Shown: piece by piece, positions 42,985 to 51,798 of the stretch | Layout of the letters: each line of letters starts with the position of its first letter | Position numbering within the stretch: the first letter of the stretch is position 1 | Assembly (NCBI RefSeq): GCF_030012525.1 | Contig: NZ_CP124855.1 | Coordinates: forward strand, 2,914,001-2,978,000 | Length of the DNA stretch: 64,000 nucleotides | Reading direction: 5' to 3' | Source of the DNA: Chryseobacterium gotjawalense | GTDB lineage: Bacteria; Bacteroidota; Bacteroidia; Flavobacteriales; Weeksellaceae | The notes under the pieces: model-generated | What the model was told of the DNA's origin: nothing | Seen by the model: the letters and a program-made list of their open reading frames with translations, nothing else | Database searches by the model: none | Made by a program: the position numbers and the translations under genes

Positions 42985-43915
42985 TTGTCCAAAAGTAAGT
43001 GTTTGTATTATCACTTATAACCACGAAAAATTTATTGAAAAAGCACTTTCTAGCATTGTAATGCAGAAAACCGGATTTCCATTTGAAATAATAATTTCTA
43101 ATGATTGTTCCACTGATATTACTGGTGATATAATAAGAAATTTCATTAGTAGCAATCCATTCAAGAGAATTACCTATTATAATCATGACAAAAACATCGG
43201 AGCTAATGCCAATTTTATATTTGTACAAAAAAAAGCATTAGGTCAATATATCGCTTTTTGTGAGGGAGATGATTACTGGCTGGACGACCGTAAACTGCAA
43301 AAACAGTTTGACCTCCTTGATAGTAATAATGATATAAGCCTTTGTTATACTTCAAGAATAGTTGTAGATCAATATGGCGCATTATTATCAGGAAATCATG
43401 TCCCAGAAAAACTTTGGACTAGTAATGAGATTGCTTTGGGTACGATTCCACCTTTACAATCCGTTTTTTCTAAAAATTTCGCATTAGAATTTGAAGAATT
43501 TATGAAAGACCATCCCTATTCTTATGGTTCAGATAAAATTTATGCTTATTTTCTTTCATTACAAGGTGAAATCATCTCAATATCAGATGTTACCGCTGCT
43601 TATAGAATTCATAATGGCGGCATTTGGTCAAAATATAATTCAGATGAAAAATATAGATTACATATAACACAATCATTGTTATTTTTTAAAGTAATAAGTG
43701 AAAATTCCTTAAAAGAAAACGAACTGAAAGAAGAGTTTTTCATTAAACTTTTATTAAATGATTTATTCTTATTATATACTAATCCTAAGACTGTCTTGAA
43801 GAGGTTAATTTATCTAATCAATAATTATAGAATTAACACCAAAATTATCGTAAATTCTCTACGACAATATATTAAATATTATATGTTTCTTTTTAAAAAT
43901 AAGGTTTTGCTGTGA
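42977..43915 (+). CDS. Glycosyltransferase family 2
   Basis: A 312-residue GT-A enzyme: VSVCIITYNHEKFIEKALSSI, ISNDCSTDITGD and metal motif FCEGDDYWLDDRKLQKQ, a pattern of the WcaA-like GT2 subgroup in which DYW follows the DD. No membrane segment. Very AT-rich, like its neighbours. It starts inside the previous gene (eight-base overlap) and the next gene starts on its stop. Confidence 0.85.
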   Translation: MIDCPKVSVCIITYNHEKFIEKALSSIVMQKTGFPFEIIISNDCSTDITGDIIRNFISSNPFKRITYYNHDKNIGANANFIFVQKKALGQYIAFCEGDDYWLDDRKLQKQFDLLDSNNDISLCYTSRIVVDQYGALLSGNHVPEKLWTSNEIALGTIPPLQSVFSKNFALEFEEFMKDHPYSYGSDKIYAYFLSLQGEIISISDVTAAYRIHNGGIWSKYNSDEKYRLHITQSLLFFKVISENSLKENELKEEFFIKLLLNDLFLLYTNPKTVLKRLIYLINNYRINTKIIVNSLRQYIKYYMFLFKNKVLL

Positions 43916-44919
43916 ATTTTTCAGTGACCATAATCATCCCCGTTTACAATACTTCCAAATATTTACATGAATGCTTGGAAAGCATATGTTCACAAACTTT
44001 AATCGATATTGAAATCATCTGCATCAATGATGGCTCGACGGATGATTCGCTGGAAATTTTAAACAGTTACCAGCAAAAAGACGGACGGATTTTGATTATT
44101 GACCAAAAAAACATGGGCGTTGCTGTCGCTAGAAATTCCGGATTAAGGCTGGCAACTGGCAAATACATTGGGTTTTTGGACAGTGATGATACCGTGAAGA
44201 TTGATTTCTTTGAGATACTTTTTAAAGCTGCCGAAAACCATCACGCAGATGTTGTCCTTTCAAAAGGTCTCTCTGATTCAATGGTCATTAGCCATAATAA
44301 GTCGTATAGTCAACAGGAGATACGCGAACTAATTCTACCACTCTATTTTAAAGAAGACGGGCATAATGCTATTTGGAATAAACTCTATTCCAATGCCATC
44401 ATTAAAAAATATAGCATTTATTTTCCGGTCGGCAAAACACACGGCGAAGATGCGGAATTCAATATCCATTTTTTAATGCATGCCATCAATTTGTACGTCA
44501 TTGATTATTCTGGATATCACTACCGCGAAACGCAAGGCAGTGCCACCCGGAATTCATCCAAATTCGATTACCTTCAGCTTGCACTGGAAACCTTTTTTAA
44601 AGATTGGACTCTAGTTTTGGGAGAAACCATCACTCCCGATACGATGTACAAACTGAAGAAAGAAAGATTTATAAACAATGTGATCTCACTAATTTATATT
44701 TATTCCAATCCAGAAAACGGTCTGCCGTTAAGAGCTAGGATCAGCAGGCTTCTGAAAATTGTAGATCATGATGTGGTGAAGCAACTTTTTAATGAGAATA
44801 ATGAATTAATTACAGCTTCTTTTCCAGAATATAAAAAACAAATTTACAAGGGAATTCATAGTAAATCGGTAATTAAGTTATATTTGCTTTCCCTTTATAG
44901 TTATTATCGCAGCAAATGA
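43912..44919 (+). CDS. Glycosyltransferase family 2
   Basis: A 335-residue GT-A enzyme starting with a GTG that overlaps the previous stop (GTGA). Motifs: VTIIIPVYNTSKYLHECLESI, CINDGSTDDSLEIL, AVARNSGLRLATGKYIGFLDSDD. The C-terminal part is helical. Sugar unknown. It is coupled to the next gene by an ATGA overlap. Confidence 0.87.
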   Translation: MNFSVTIIIPVYNTSKYLHECLESICSQTLIDIEIICINDGSTDDSLEILNSYQQKDGRILIIDQKNMGVAVARNSGLRLATGKYIGFLDSDDTVKIDFFEILFKAAENHHADVVLSKGLSDSMVISHNKSYSQQEIRELILPLYFKEDGHNAIWNKLYSNAIIKKYSIYFPVGKTHGEDAEFNIHFLMHAINLYVIDYSGYHYRETQGSATRNSSKFDYLQLALETFFKDWTLVLGETITPDTMYKLKKERFINNVISLIYIYSNPENGLPLRARISRLLKIVDHDVVKQLFNENNELITASFPEYKKQIYKGIHSKSVIKLYLLSLYSYYRSK

Positions 44920-46088
44920 AATCCAAGAACTTAAAAATACTCCTATTTTTCCACGGCGGAAGCAGAAACCGTGGCTGCGAAGCCATCGTAAGGACCGCTG
45001 CACAACTCCTGAAATCGGACGAACGGATTCAGGAACTTGCTCTTTCCTCCAGTGACCTGAATTCTGACCGCATTATCCCCCACATTGATGTCATTCATTT
45101 GGATCAACCTGCTACTTTAAAGAAGTTTTCTGTTCAGGGACTTCTCAGTGCAGTGAAAGTAAAACTTTTTAAGGATGAAAGTTTGGCCTACCGGAAAATC
45201 CACGAAAGCATTATTAAACTGATTCCTCAGTACGATATTTTTCTTTCGATTGGAGGCGACAATTACTGTTATGGTGAACAGCCCGGCATCTATGAAATCG
45301 ACAGACAGATTAAAAAAGCAGGGAAAAAGCTTGTGCTGTGGGGTGCTTCCATTGGTGAAGAAGATCTGTCAGAAGCAAAATTAAAGGATTTGAAATCTTT
45401 CGATCTGCTGTTGGTACGCGAATCCATTACAGAAAGAACGCTTAAAAAAGCAGGCATCCGGAATGTCAAACTCGTAGCCGACGGTGCTTTTCTCATGGAA
45501 AAAACCGAACTCCCCCTCCCTCCGGGTTGGCAGGAAGGCAAGACCGTCGGATTCAATTTTTCTCCCCTCGTCATTAAGAAAAATCCTGAATCGAAAAATG
45601 CAGCCATTGCACTGGTTCAGCATATTCTGGATACTACGGATTTCACTGTTTGTTTCGTTCCACATGTCATCATATCGGGAAATGATGATTACGAAATATT
45701 ACAGGAGTTTGAAGCGCATTTCAAAGATTCTCGCCGGACGCTCCTCCTGCCGAATGACCTTAACGCCACTGAATATAAAGGATACATTGGCAGAATGAAA
45801 TTCTTTATTGGGGCAAGAACGCATGCCACTATTGCTGCCTACTCATGTCTTGTGCCTACTATGGTACTGGGATACAGTGTGAAATCCAAAGGCATTGCAA
45901 AAGACATTTTTAGCACAGAAAGATTGGTGTTGGATCTGTCTGAAATTTCAGATCCGGTTAAGCTCATTGCAAGGTTCGAGGAGATGAAAGCGGAAGAAAA
46001 AGAGCTGCGGGAAATCCTCTCCGCCAAAGTTCCGGAACTGAAGAGGAGGGCAATGAAGGCGAAAGAATTCCTTTTAGAGCTAAAATAG
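44916..46088 (+). CDS. Polysaccharide pyruvyl transferase family protein
   Basis: A 390-residue protein of the CsaB/PssM/EpsO group. N-terminal FFHGGSRNRGCEAIVRTA, then SIGGDNYCYGEQ, LWGASIGEEDL and KFFIGARTHATIAAYSCLVPTMVLGYSVKS near the end, with the His typical of this fold. Members transfer pyruvate from PEP to make a ketal on a sugar, adding negative charge. No membrane segment. It ends the first tight gene group, and a strong palindrome follows. Confidence 0.85.
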   Translation: MKSKNLKILLFFHGGSRNRGCEAIVRTAAQLLKSDERIQELALSSSDLNSDRIIPHIDVIHLDQPATLKKFSVQGLLSAVKVKLFKDESLAYRKIHESIIKLIPQYDIFLSIGGDNYCYGEQPGIYEIDRQIKKAGKKLVLWGASIGEEDLSEAKLKDLKSFDLLLVRESITERTLKKAGIRNVKLVADGAFLMEKTELPLPPGWQEGKTVGFNFSPLVIKKNPESKNAAIALVQHILDTTDFTVCFVPHVIISGNDDYEILQEFEAHFKDSRRTLLLPNDLNATEYKGYIGRMKFFIGARTHATIAAYSCLVPTMVLGYSVKSKGIAKDIFSTERLVLDLSEISDPVKLIARFEEMKAEEKELREILSAKVPELKRRAMKAKEFLLELK

Positions 46089-46101
46089 CACGATCTAGTT
46101 C

Positions 46102-46136
46102 AACCCTGTCAAGGTTTGAAACCTTGACAGGGTTTT
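46102..46136. terminator. Perfect 16-bp palindrome, likely terminator or REP-type element
   Basis: AACCCTGTCAAGGTTT and its exact inverse separated by a single G, followed by TT. It can stop transcription in either direction or act as a REP-like hairpin. It is the only clear hairpin in the plus-strand locus between 37.7 kb and 64 kb that I could identify. Confidence 0.7.
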
Positions 46137-46158
46137 ATCTAAAACGATAGTAAACTCG

Positions 46159-47340
46159 ATGAAAAAAAAACTGCTTTTTGTAATTCCAGGCCTGGATGCG
46201 GGCGGCGCTGAAAAAAGTCTTGTTAACCTTCTCAGCGCGATGGACGAGTCCCGTTTTTCGGTAGACCTCTTTATGTTTTCTCATGAGGGTTTATTTATGG
46301 GGCAGATTCCGAACTGGGTTCGTGTTATCCCAAAGAATGCAGAACTGGCGAATTTTCAGAAACCTCTTTTTTATTCGCTGCTTACCTTTCTTAAGAAAGG
46401 TAAATTATCAGCCGCAAAAGACCGGTTGTTCTTTTATGTAAAGAACAAGTTTATAAAAAATCCTGGCATTGCCGAACAGTATGCCTGGAAACATTTGCGA
46501 AGCGCCTGCGAAACTCCAACTGAGCACTACGATGTGGCCATAGGTTTCCTCGAAAAAACGTCCAATTATTTTGTAGTAGACTGCGTAGCAGCAAAAGCGA
46601 AAATTGCTTTTATTCATACTACTTATTCTGAACTGAACATGGATGTATCATTCGATTTGAAGTATTTCGATGTTACAAAAAACATTGCGGTCGTGTCACC
46701 CGATTGTGCAGCTAATTTTAAAAAAGTATTTCCGGAATTTGCGGATAAGGTCTACGTGATGCCCAACATCGTTTCGCCGCGTCTGATCAATAAATTGGCA
46801 CAGGAAAGCCCCGAAGACGTTTACGAAACTTCTCTGGTTTCGGTGGGTCGGTTAGAAAGTGTAAAAGGTTTTGATATGGCCATTGAGGCTGCCCGGATTT
46901 TAAATGAGCAAAATATTGCGTTTCACTGGTCCATCATCGGAGAAGGGACTGAACGTGGGAATCTTCAGAATCTGATTGATCGTTATGATTTACAGAATCA
47001 TTTTACTCTTATTGGATTAAAAGATAATCCATATCCCTACATTAGAACAGCGAAAATATTTGTGCAATCCTCCCGGTATGAAGGAAAATCCATAGCCGTA
47101 GATGAGGCGAAAATTTTGGCAAAGCCTATTATTCTAACCAATTTTACCACCGCGAAAGACCAGATTGAAAATAACGTGAACGGTCTCATCGTTGGGATGA
47201 CTCCTGATGCAATTGCGGCAGGAATTATAAAATATTTAGAGGACGCTTCTTTTACGGAGCATATAATTGCTAATTTGCGGGCGGATTATTTTGGAACCGA
47301 GCATGAAATAGAAAAATTTTATCAGCTGATCAATGAATAA
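46159..47340 (+). CDS. Glycosyltransferase family 4
   Basis: A 393-residue GT-B enzyme. N-terminal VIPGLDAGGAEKSLVNLL, C-terminal donor site VSVGRLESVKGFDMAIEAA, GEGTERGNLQNLI, and the retaining-GT motif SSRYEGKSIAVDEAKIL. In the usual EX7E motif the first glutamate is in YEGK and the second in DEAK, with an unusual alanine in place of proline/leucine. It follows the palindrome and is close kin of the next gene. Confidence 0.88.
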   Translation: MKKKLLFVIPGLDAGGAEKSLVNLLSAMDESRFSVDLFMFSHEGLFMGQIPNWVRVIPKNAELANFQKPLFYSLLTFLKKGKLSAAKDRLFFYVKNKFIKNPGIAEQYAWKHLRSACETPTEHYDVAIGFLEKTSNYFVVDCVAAKAKIAFIHTTYSELNMDVSFDLKYFDVTKNIAVVSPDCAANFKKVFPEFADKVYVMPNIVSPRLINKLAQESPEDVYETSLVSVGRLESVKGFDMAIEAARILNEQNIAFHWSIIGEGTERGNLQNLIDRYDLQNHFTLIGLKDNPYPYIRTAKIFVQSSRYEGKSIAVDEAKILAKPIILTNFTTAKDQIENNVNGLIVGMTPDAIAAGIIKYLEDASFTEHIIANLRADYFGTEHEIEKFYQLINE

Positions 47341-48523
47341 GAAAAAAGACATCCTGTTTGTCATGAACAACCTGAACGTGGGGGGCGCAGAAAAAGCGCT
47401 GGTCTCATTGCTTCAGGTAATGGATTATGACAAATACAATGTAGACCTTTTGCTGTTCAGAAAAGAGGGGCTTTTTCTTAAACAGGTGCCACCACAAGTA
47501 TGCATATTACCGGTACCTGAAACCTATAAGTATTTTGATATGCCATTTTCGCAGATGTTTAAAGAAAATTTATTTAATGGCAGGTGGAATATTATTTATC
47601 GGAGGATACAGTATAAATGGGTTACCCGTAAAGCAGGCACTCAGGCGGAAGCTGAGCAATTTGGCTGGAAACCTATTTCCAAAACGCTTAAATCAATACA
47701 GAAAAGGTATCATGTTGCAATTGGTTTTCTGGAGAAGACACCGAACTACTTTGTTGTGGATAAAGTAAATGCGCATCTGAAGTTTGGCTTTATTCATACA
47801 GATTATGAGATGTTGAAGATGAACAGGAAGTTGGATACTTATTATTTTAGCAAACTTAATAACATCTTAGTGGTCTCACAGGAAAGTTTACAAACTGTGG
47901 AGCGTGTTTTCCCGGATTTGCGCAAAAAATTTTTAATTTTTAAAAATATAATTTCAAAAAAAAATATATTGCACTTAGCAGCCGAGGAGATTTTTGATTT
48001 TAAATATAAAAATGTTATAGTATCAGTTGGAAGACTTGCACCTGTAAAAGGATATGATTTGTCTTTAGAAGCATTTAGAATTTTAAAGGAAAGAAATATT
48101 AGCTTTACTTGGCTTATTTTGGGAGAGGGTGAGCTTCGTTCCCAATTGGAAGGTAATATCAAAAGTTACGGTTTAGAGCAAAATGTTTTCCTTTTGGGAA
48201 CACTTGTAAATCCTTACGCCTATATCACTCGTGCAGATGTATTTTTACAAACCTCCCTCTTTGAAGGGGATGGCATGTCCATAACGGAAGCAAAAGTATT
48301 AGGGCTGCCTATGGTCTTAACTAATTTTGAAACAGCTTTTTCTCATATTAAGGATGGCATGAACGGGATAATTGTAGAAGCGCAGCCGCAAAAGGTTGCT
48401 GATGCAGTAGAAAATTTGCTATGTAACAAATGTCTGCGGGAAAAATTCGCTGCTAATTTGCATCGGGAGAATTTTGGTACAGAATCCGAAATTAAAAAGC
48501 TGTATCAGCTGATGGAAGAATAA
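47333..48523 (+). CDS. Glycosyltransferase family 4, paralogue of the preceding gene
   Basis: A 396-residue GT-B enzyme. It shares with its neighbour the NVGGAEKALVSLL start, the IGFLEKTPNYFVVD block, VSVGRLAPVKGYDLSLEAF, and TSLFEGDGMSITEAKVLGLP. The two are alignable throughout, so they probably arose by duplication and then diverged (the second half of this gene is more AT-rich). It overlaps the neighbour by eight bases. Confidence 0.88.
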   Translation: MNKKKDILFVMNNLNVGGAEKALVSLLQVMDYDKYNVDLLLFRKEGLFLKQVPPQVCILPVPETYKYFDMPFSQMFKENLFNGRWNIIYRRIQYKWVTRKAGTQAEAEQFGWKPISKTLKSIQKRYHVAIGFLEKTPNYFVVDKVNAHLKFGFIHTDYEMLKMNRKLDTYYFSKLNNILVVSQESLQTVERVFPDLRKKFLIFKNIISKKNILHLAAEEIFDFKYKNVIVSVGRLAPVKGYDLSLEAFRILKERNISFTWLILGEGELRSQLEGNIKSYGLEQNVFLLGTLVNPYAYITRADVFLQTSLFEGDGMSITEAKVLGLPMVLTNFETAFSHIKDGMNGIIVEAQPQKVADAVENLLCNKCLREKFAANLHRENFGTESEIKKLYQLMEE

Positions 48524-48564
48524 GTATGGCCAAAAAAATTATACAGTAAAAAAAACTAACATCG

Positions 48565-49464
48565 ATGCCAATAGATAAAATCACTAATCTGTACAGGGTA
48601 AACTACCGAAGTAAACTCGCCATCATTCGCTATCTCTTTAAGAGAGTTTTTAAAATAAAGCCATCAAAGATTGAGGATGAGATTTACTTTCTCTATATGT
48701 TGCTTATTAGTGAGAACGGCATTGTGAAACAAGAAAAAGACAAATTTTTTAACATTCAATTTAACAAAAACTTTCAGCACACGCTGAGACTAAGAAAATT
48801 TCCGTCCAGCGATATTTTGGTTTATAATCAGATTTACGGTTACAGAGAATATGAACCGGTTGTTCGTATTTATAAACAGAATTTTGGTTCTGATTCCGAA
48901 AGTGTAAATATTATCGACGCCGGTGGAAATATAGGAATTTCATCTATTTATTTTTTACAAAATTTTGTTCAGCCAAATATTGTCATCATCGAACCAGCAC
49001 AGGAGAACTTTGAGGTATTAAAATTTAATCTGGAAAAATATCAGAATATCATAAAAATTAACGGTGCACTTTGGAAAAAAAATGGCAAGCTCAATATTCT
49101 AAATGATTTTCGGGACAAATCCGACTGGGCTTTTCGCGTAGAAGAAGATGAAAATGGATCAATCGAAGCTTTTACTCTGAATTTTCTGTTGGATAAATAC
49201 CATCTGGAAAATGTGGATATATTAAAAATTGACATCGAAGGTGCCGAAAAAGAAATTTTCACAACAAATAACAATAATTTGGATTTTCTCAACCGAACCA
49301 AATGTATTGCCATCGAAATTCATGACGAATTCCACTGTAGAGAACAAATACTTAAGATTTTGGATGATTATGGTTTTTCTTTGTATCATGAAAAAGAGAC
49401 GACCGTTGGAATTAATAGAAGATTATTGAAACCGCAACTGCAACAAAATTCTAAAAGAGTTTGA
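48565..49464 (+). CDS. FkbM family methyltransferase
   Basis: SAM-dependent O-methyltransferase of 299 residues. SAM site NIIDAGGNIGISSIYFL, acidic loop VIIEPAQENFEVLKFNL, and the FkbM signature VDILKIDIEGAEKEIF near 220. An N-terminal extension of about 100 residues precedes the domain. In polysaccharide loci these enzymes methylate a sugar hydroxyl or end group; end methylation would fit an ABC-type export signal, but that is inference. Confidence 0.85.
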   Translation: MPIDKITNLYRVNYRSKLAIIRYLFKRVFKIKPSKIEDEIYFLYMLLISENGIVKQEKDKFFNIQFNKNFQHTLRLRKFPSSDILVYNQIYGYREYEPVVRIYKQNFGSDSESVNIIDAGGNIGISSIYFLQNFVQPNIVIIEPAQENFEVLKFNLEKYQNIIKINGALWKKNGKLNILNDFRDKSDWAFRVEEDENGSIEAFTLNFLLDKYHLENVDILKIDIEGAEKEIFTTNNNNLDFLNRTKCIAIEIHDEFHCREQILKILDDYGFSLYHEKETTVGINRRLLKPQLQQNSKRV

Positions 49465-49492
49465 TTTGTTATCAATCAAAACTAATAGCAAA

Positions 49493-50611
49493 ATGAAAAT
49501 ATTTTTTAATTTAATTTTTGGAATTGTTACTGAAGATCACCTTGCTCAAATTTTGGCTGGATTTCAAATGCTGAAAATGCAAGGAAAATTGGATTACCGA
49601 ATCACATTTGACCCACAATATATTAAGCAAAATTATGGTCATCGAGCAATTATTGAAGCCACTTCTGGAGGAAAGGTGATTGTTTATGATTTGACTGACG
49701 GTTATCACAATGTGCACAATTATAGAAAGTTAGATAATATACTTGATTCAGTAAATTATTATTTTAAAAGAAGCAATAATCCGGAACTTAATTCAAATCT
49801 TGATAATAGCAACAAGATGTTCTCTCTTGGTTTAAACTACCATGTTTCCTGCAAAGGAAATCCCTATGACAAATATTACAACTCGAAACGTCTGAAAGGA
49901 ATAGACCTTATCAAAGATTATCTTTTTTATCTAAGGTCCAATAAGAGATTCCAAAATAAATATTATTATAGAAATTTTGAAAGCAACGGAAAAAGCTACG
50001 AAAACTATAATATTTTGTTCAGTTGCCGTCTTTATGACAGCAGAACTGTAGAATATAAAAATATAAGAGTTGCCTACCCTGACTTATCGGATTATGGAGT
50101 TCGAGAAGTGGTAGAAAAATGGAAAGCGGATCTACAGCAGGTTACTGAACAAAGAATTGAAACAGTGAAGGTGTTAAAAGACAACTTCGGCGATAGGTTT
50201 ATCGGTGGAATTTCAAGAGATCCTTATTCGCAAGAAATTGCTTCGAAATTGTTAATTCATGATGATGTTTCGATGAAATATAACTATCTGAAAACAATCA
50301 AAGAAAATAATATCTGCGTTTCAACCAAAGGGTTACATGATTCAATAGGTTGGAAATTTGCGGAATATGTTGCAGCAGGGAAAGCAATTGTTTCAGACAA
50401 ATTGAGTTATGAAACTCCGGGCGAATTTCGTAAAGACAAAAATTATTTGGAGTTCAAAGGAACAGAAATGATGATAAAAACGCTTTCAGATTTAATAGAA
50501 AATGTAGATATGATTCACAAAATGGAAAAAAATAACCGTGAATATTACGAAAGTAACTTAAGACCAGACGTACTTATTGAGAACACTTTAACCAAAATTG
50601 GACTTTTATAA
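49493..50611 (+). CDS. Probable glycosyltransferase, family uncertain
   Basis: A 372-residue soluble protein. The only GT-like region I can see is near the C-terminus: NICVSTKGLHDSIGWKFAEY followed by VAAGKAIVSDKL, like the donor-site end of GT4/exostosin-type enzymes. The N-terminal MKIFFNLIFGIVTEDHLAQI is not a signal peptide. The ATG is preferred to a TTG nine codons up. It is placed between a methyltransferase and a hydrolase in the locus, so a glycan role is likely. Confidence 0.55.
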   Translation: MKIFFNLIFGIVTEDHLAQILAGFQMLKMQGKLDYRITFDPQYIKQNYGHRAIIEATSGGKVIVYDLTDGYHNVHNYRKLDNILDSVNYYFKRSNNPELNSNLDNSNKMFSLGLNYHVSCKGNPYDKYYNSKRLKGIDLIKDYLFYLRSNKRFQNKYYYRNFESNGKSYENYNILFSCRLYDSRTVEYKNIRVAYPDLSDYGVREVVEKWKADLQQVTEQRIETVKVLKDNFGDRFIGGISRDPYSQEIASKLLIHDDVSMKYNYLKTIKENNICVSTKGLHDSIGWKFAEYVAAGKAIVSDKLSYETPGEFRKDKNYLEFKGTEMMIKTLSDLIENVDMIHKMEKNNREYYESNLRPDVLIENTLTKIGLL

Positions 50612-50622
50612 AAATAATTTTT

Positions 50623-51798
50623 ATGGTCTGGAATCTATATTTTATATTAATTTTATTTCTCATCATTTTCCTGATTGATGCTATTTCCCAGTTTACCACT
50701 TGGCAAAGCCGTATTAATATCGGGCGTTTTCAGCATCTAGAAGACTGGCGCATGAAAGTGCTTACGCTTTCACGGAGATGGCTTAAAAACACCCCTACTG
50801 TGCCCCTAACTGACAACGATCGGCTTATAATTATTGACATGATCAAAGGTAAATACAAGCGATCTGCGATTCAATGCTGGCAGGAAGCAGCTTTGGTATT
50901 GGGCTTGACGGCATCAATAAAAAAAGCTCCTAGTCACGAGATCCAAAAGGAAATCAATGACTTCTTCGTTTCAAAAACAGAGACTTCGGGTGCCTGGAAA
51001 ATTATACCCACCGAAAGCGATCACGCAATGCTGGCCTATGCCTTTTTAAATGCAGAATTTATCGATCATCAAAAATACAGAGCGGCTTTTGACCAAACCT
51101 ACCAAATGATTCTTTCTTTAAAAGGGACAGATGGTACGGTGGCTTACAAAAACCATGTCCGTGAATATCGGTTTGTTGATACGATTGGGTTTATATGTCC
51201 TTTTTTGGTAAGTTATGGTTTGAAGTTCAATGTTCCTGAAGCCGTTGATTTAGCGGTAAACCAGATCACGGAATACCAAAAATACGGCATGATGCCGCAG
51301 GAAAACATTCCATGTCATACGTATCATGTCGCGACTAAAATCCCTGCAGGGCTGTTTGGCTGGGGGAGAGGTTTGGGATGGTACGTTATTGGTCTCGCCG
51401 ATACCTGGCATGGCCTGCCTGAAAACCATCCCCACAAAAAGAAACTGGAAATATTGGTCGTGGCCACGGCAAACTCCACGATAAAATTTCAGTCAGAGAA
51501 CGGAGGCTTTCACTGGCTGCTTTTTGATAAAGGTTCCCATTTGGATTCGAGCAGCGCAGCTACATTAGCTTGGTTTTTCACGGTTGCTTCCGAAATTCCT
51601 GAAATTGCAGAAGAATGTCTTTTCGCCAGAGAAAAAGCGTTGGATTATCTGATGACGGTCACCCGCAGATCAGGAGCTGTTGATTTTTCTCAGGGCGACA
51701 CGAAAGGGATTGGCGTGTATTCCCAGAATTTTGATATATTACCTTTTACACAGGGAATTGTTTTGAGAACATTAAATTATTCTCCAGATGCTATTTAA
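50623..51798 (+). CDS. Membrane-anchored GH88/GH105-like glycosidase
   Basis: A 391-residue protein with one N-terminal membrane helix (WNLYFILILFLIIFLIDAIS) and an (alpha/alpha)6-type domain resembling unsaturated glucuronyl/galacturonyl hydrolases. It has TESDHAMLAYAFLNA, RFVDTIGFICPFLVSYG, the GH88/105 signature GWGRGLGWYVIGLADT, and DSSSAATLAWFF. Known relatives remove the unsaturated uronic residue left by a lyase. Here it lies in a biosynthesis locus that probably uses uronic amino sugars, so trimming or quality control of the polymer is a possible role (inference). It overlaps the next gene by 11 bases. Confidence 0.75.
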   Translation: MVWNLYFILILFLIIFLIDAISQFTTWQSRINIGRFQHLEDWRMKVLTLSRRWLKNTPTVPLTDNDRLIIIDMIKGKYKRSAIQCWQEAALVLGLTASIKKAPSHEIQKEINDFFVSKTETSGAWKIIPTESDHAMLAYAFLNAEFIDHQKYRAAFDQTYQMILSLKGTDGTVAYKNHVREYRFVDTIGFICPFLVSYGLKFNVPEAVDLAVNQITEYQKYGMMPQENIPCHTYHVATKIPAGLFGWGRGLGWYVIGLADTWHGLPENHPHKKKLEILVVATANSTIKFQSENGGFHWLLFDKGSHLDSSSAATLAWFFTVASEIPEIAEECLFAREKALDYLMTVTRRSGAVDFSQGDTKGIGVYSQNFDILPFTQGIVLRTLNYSPDAI

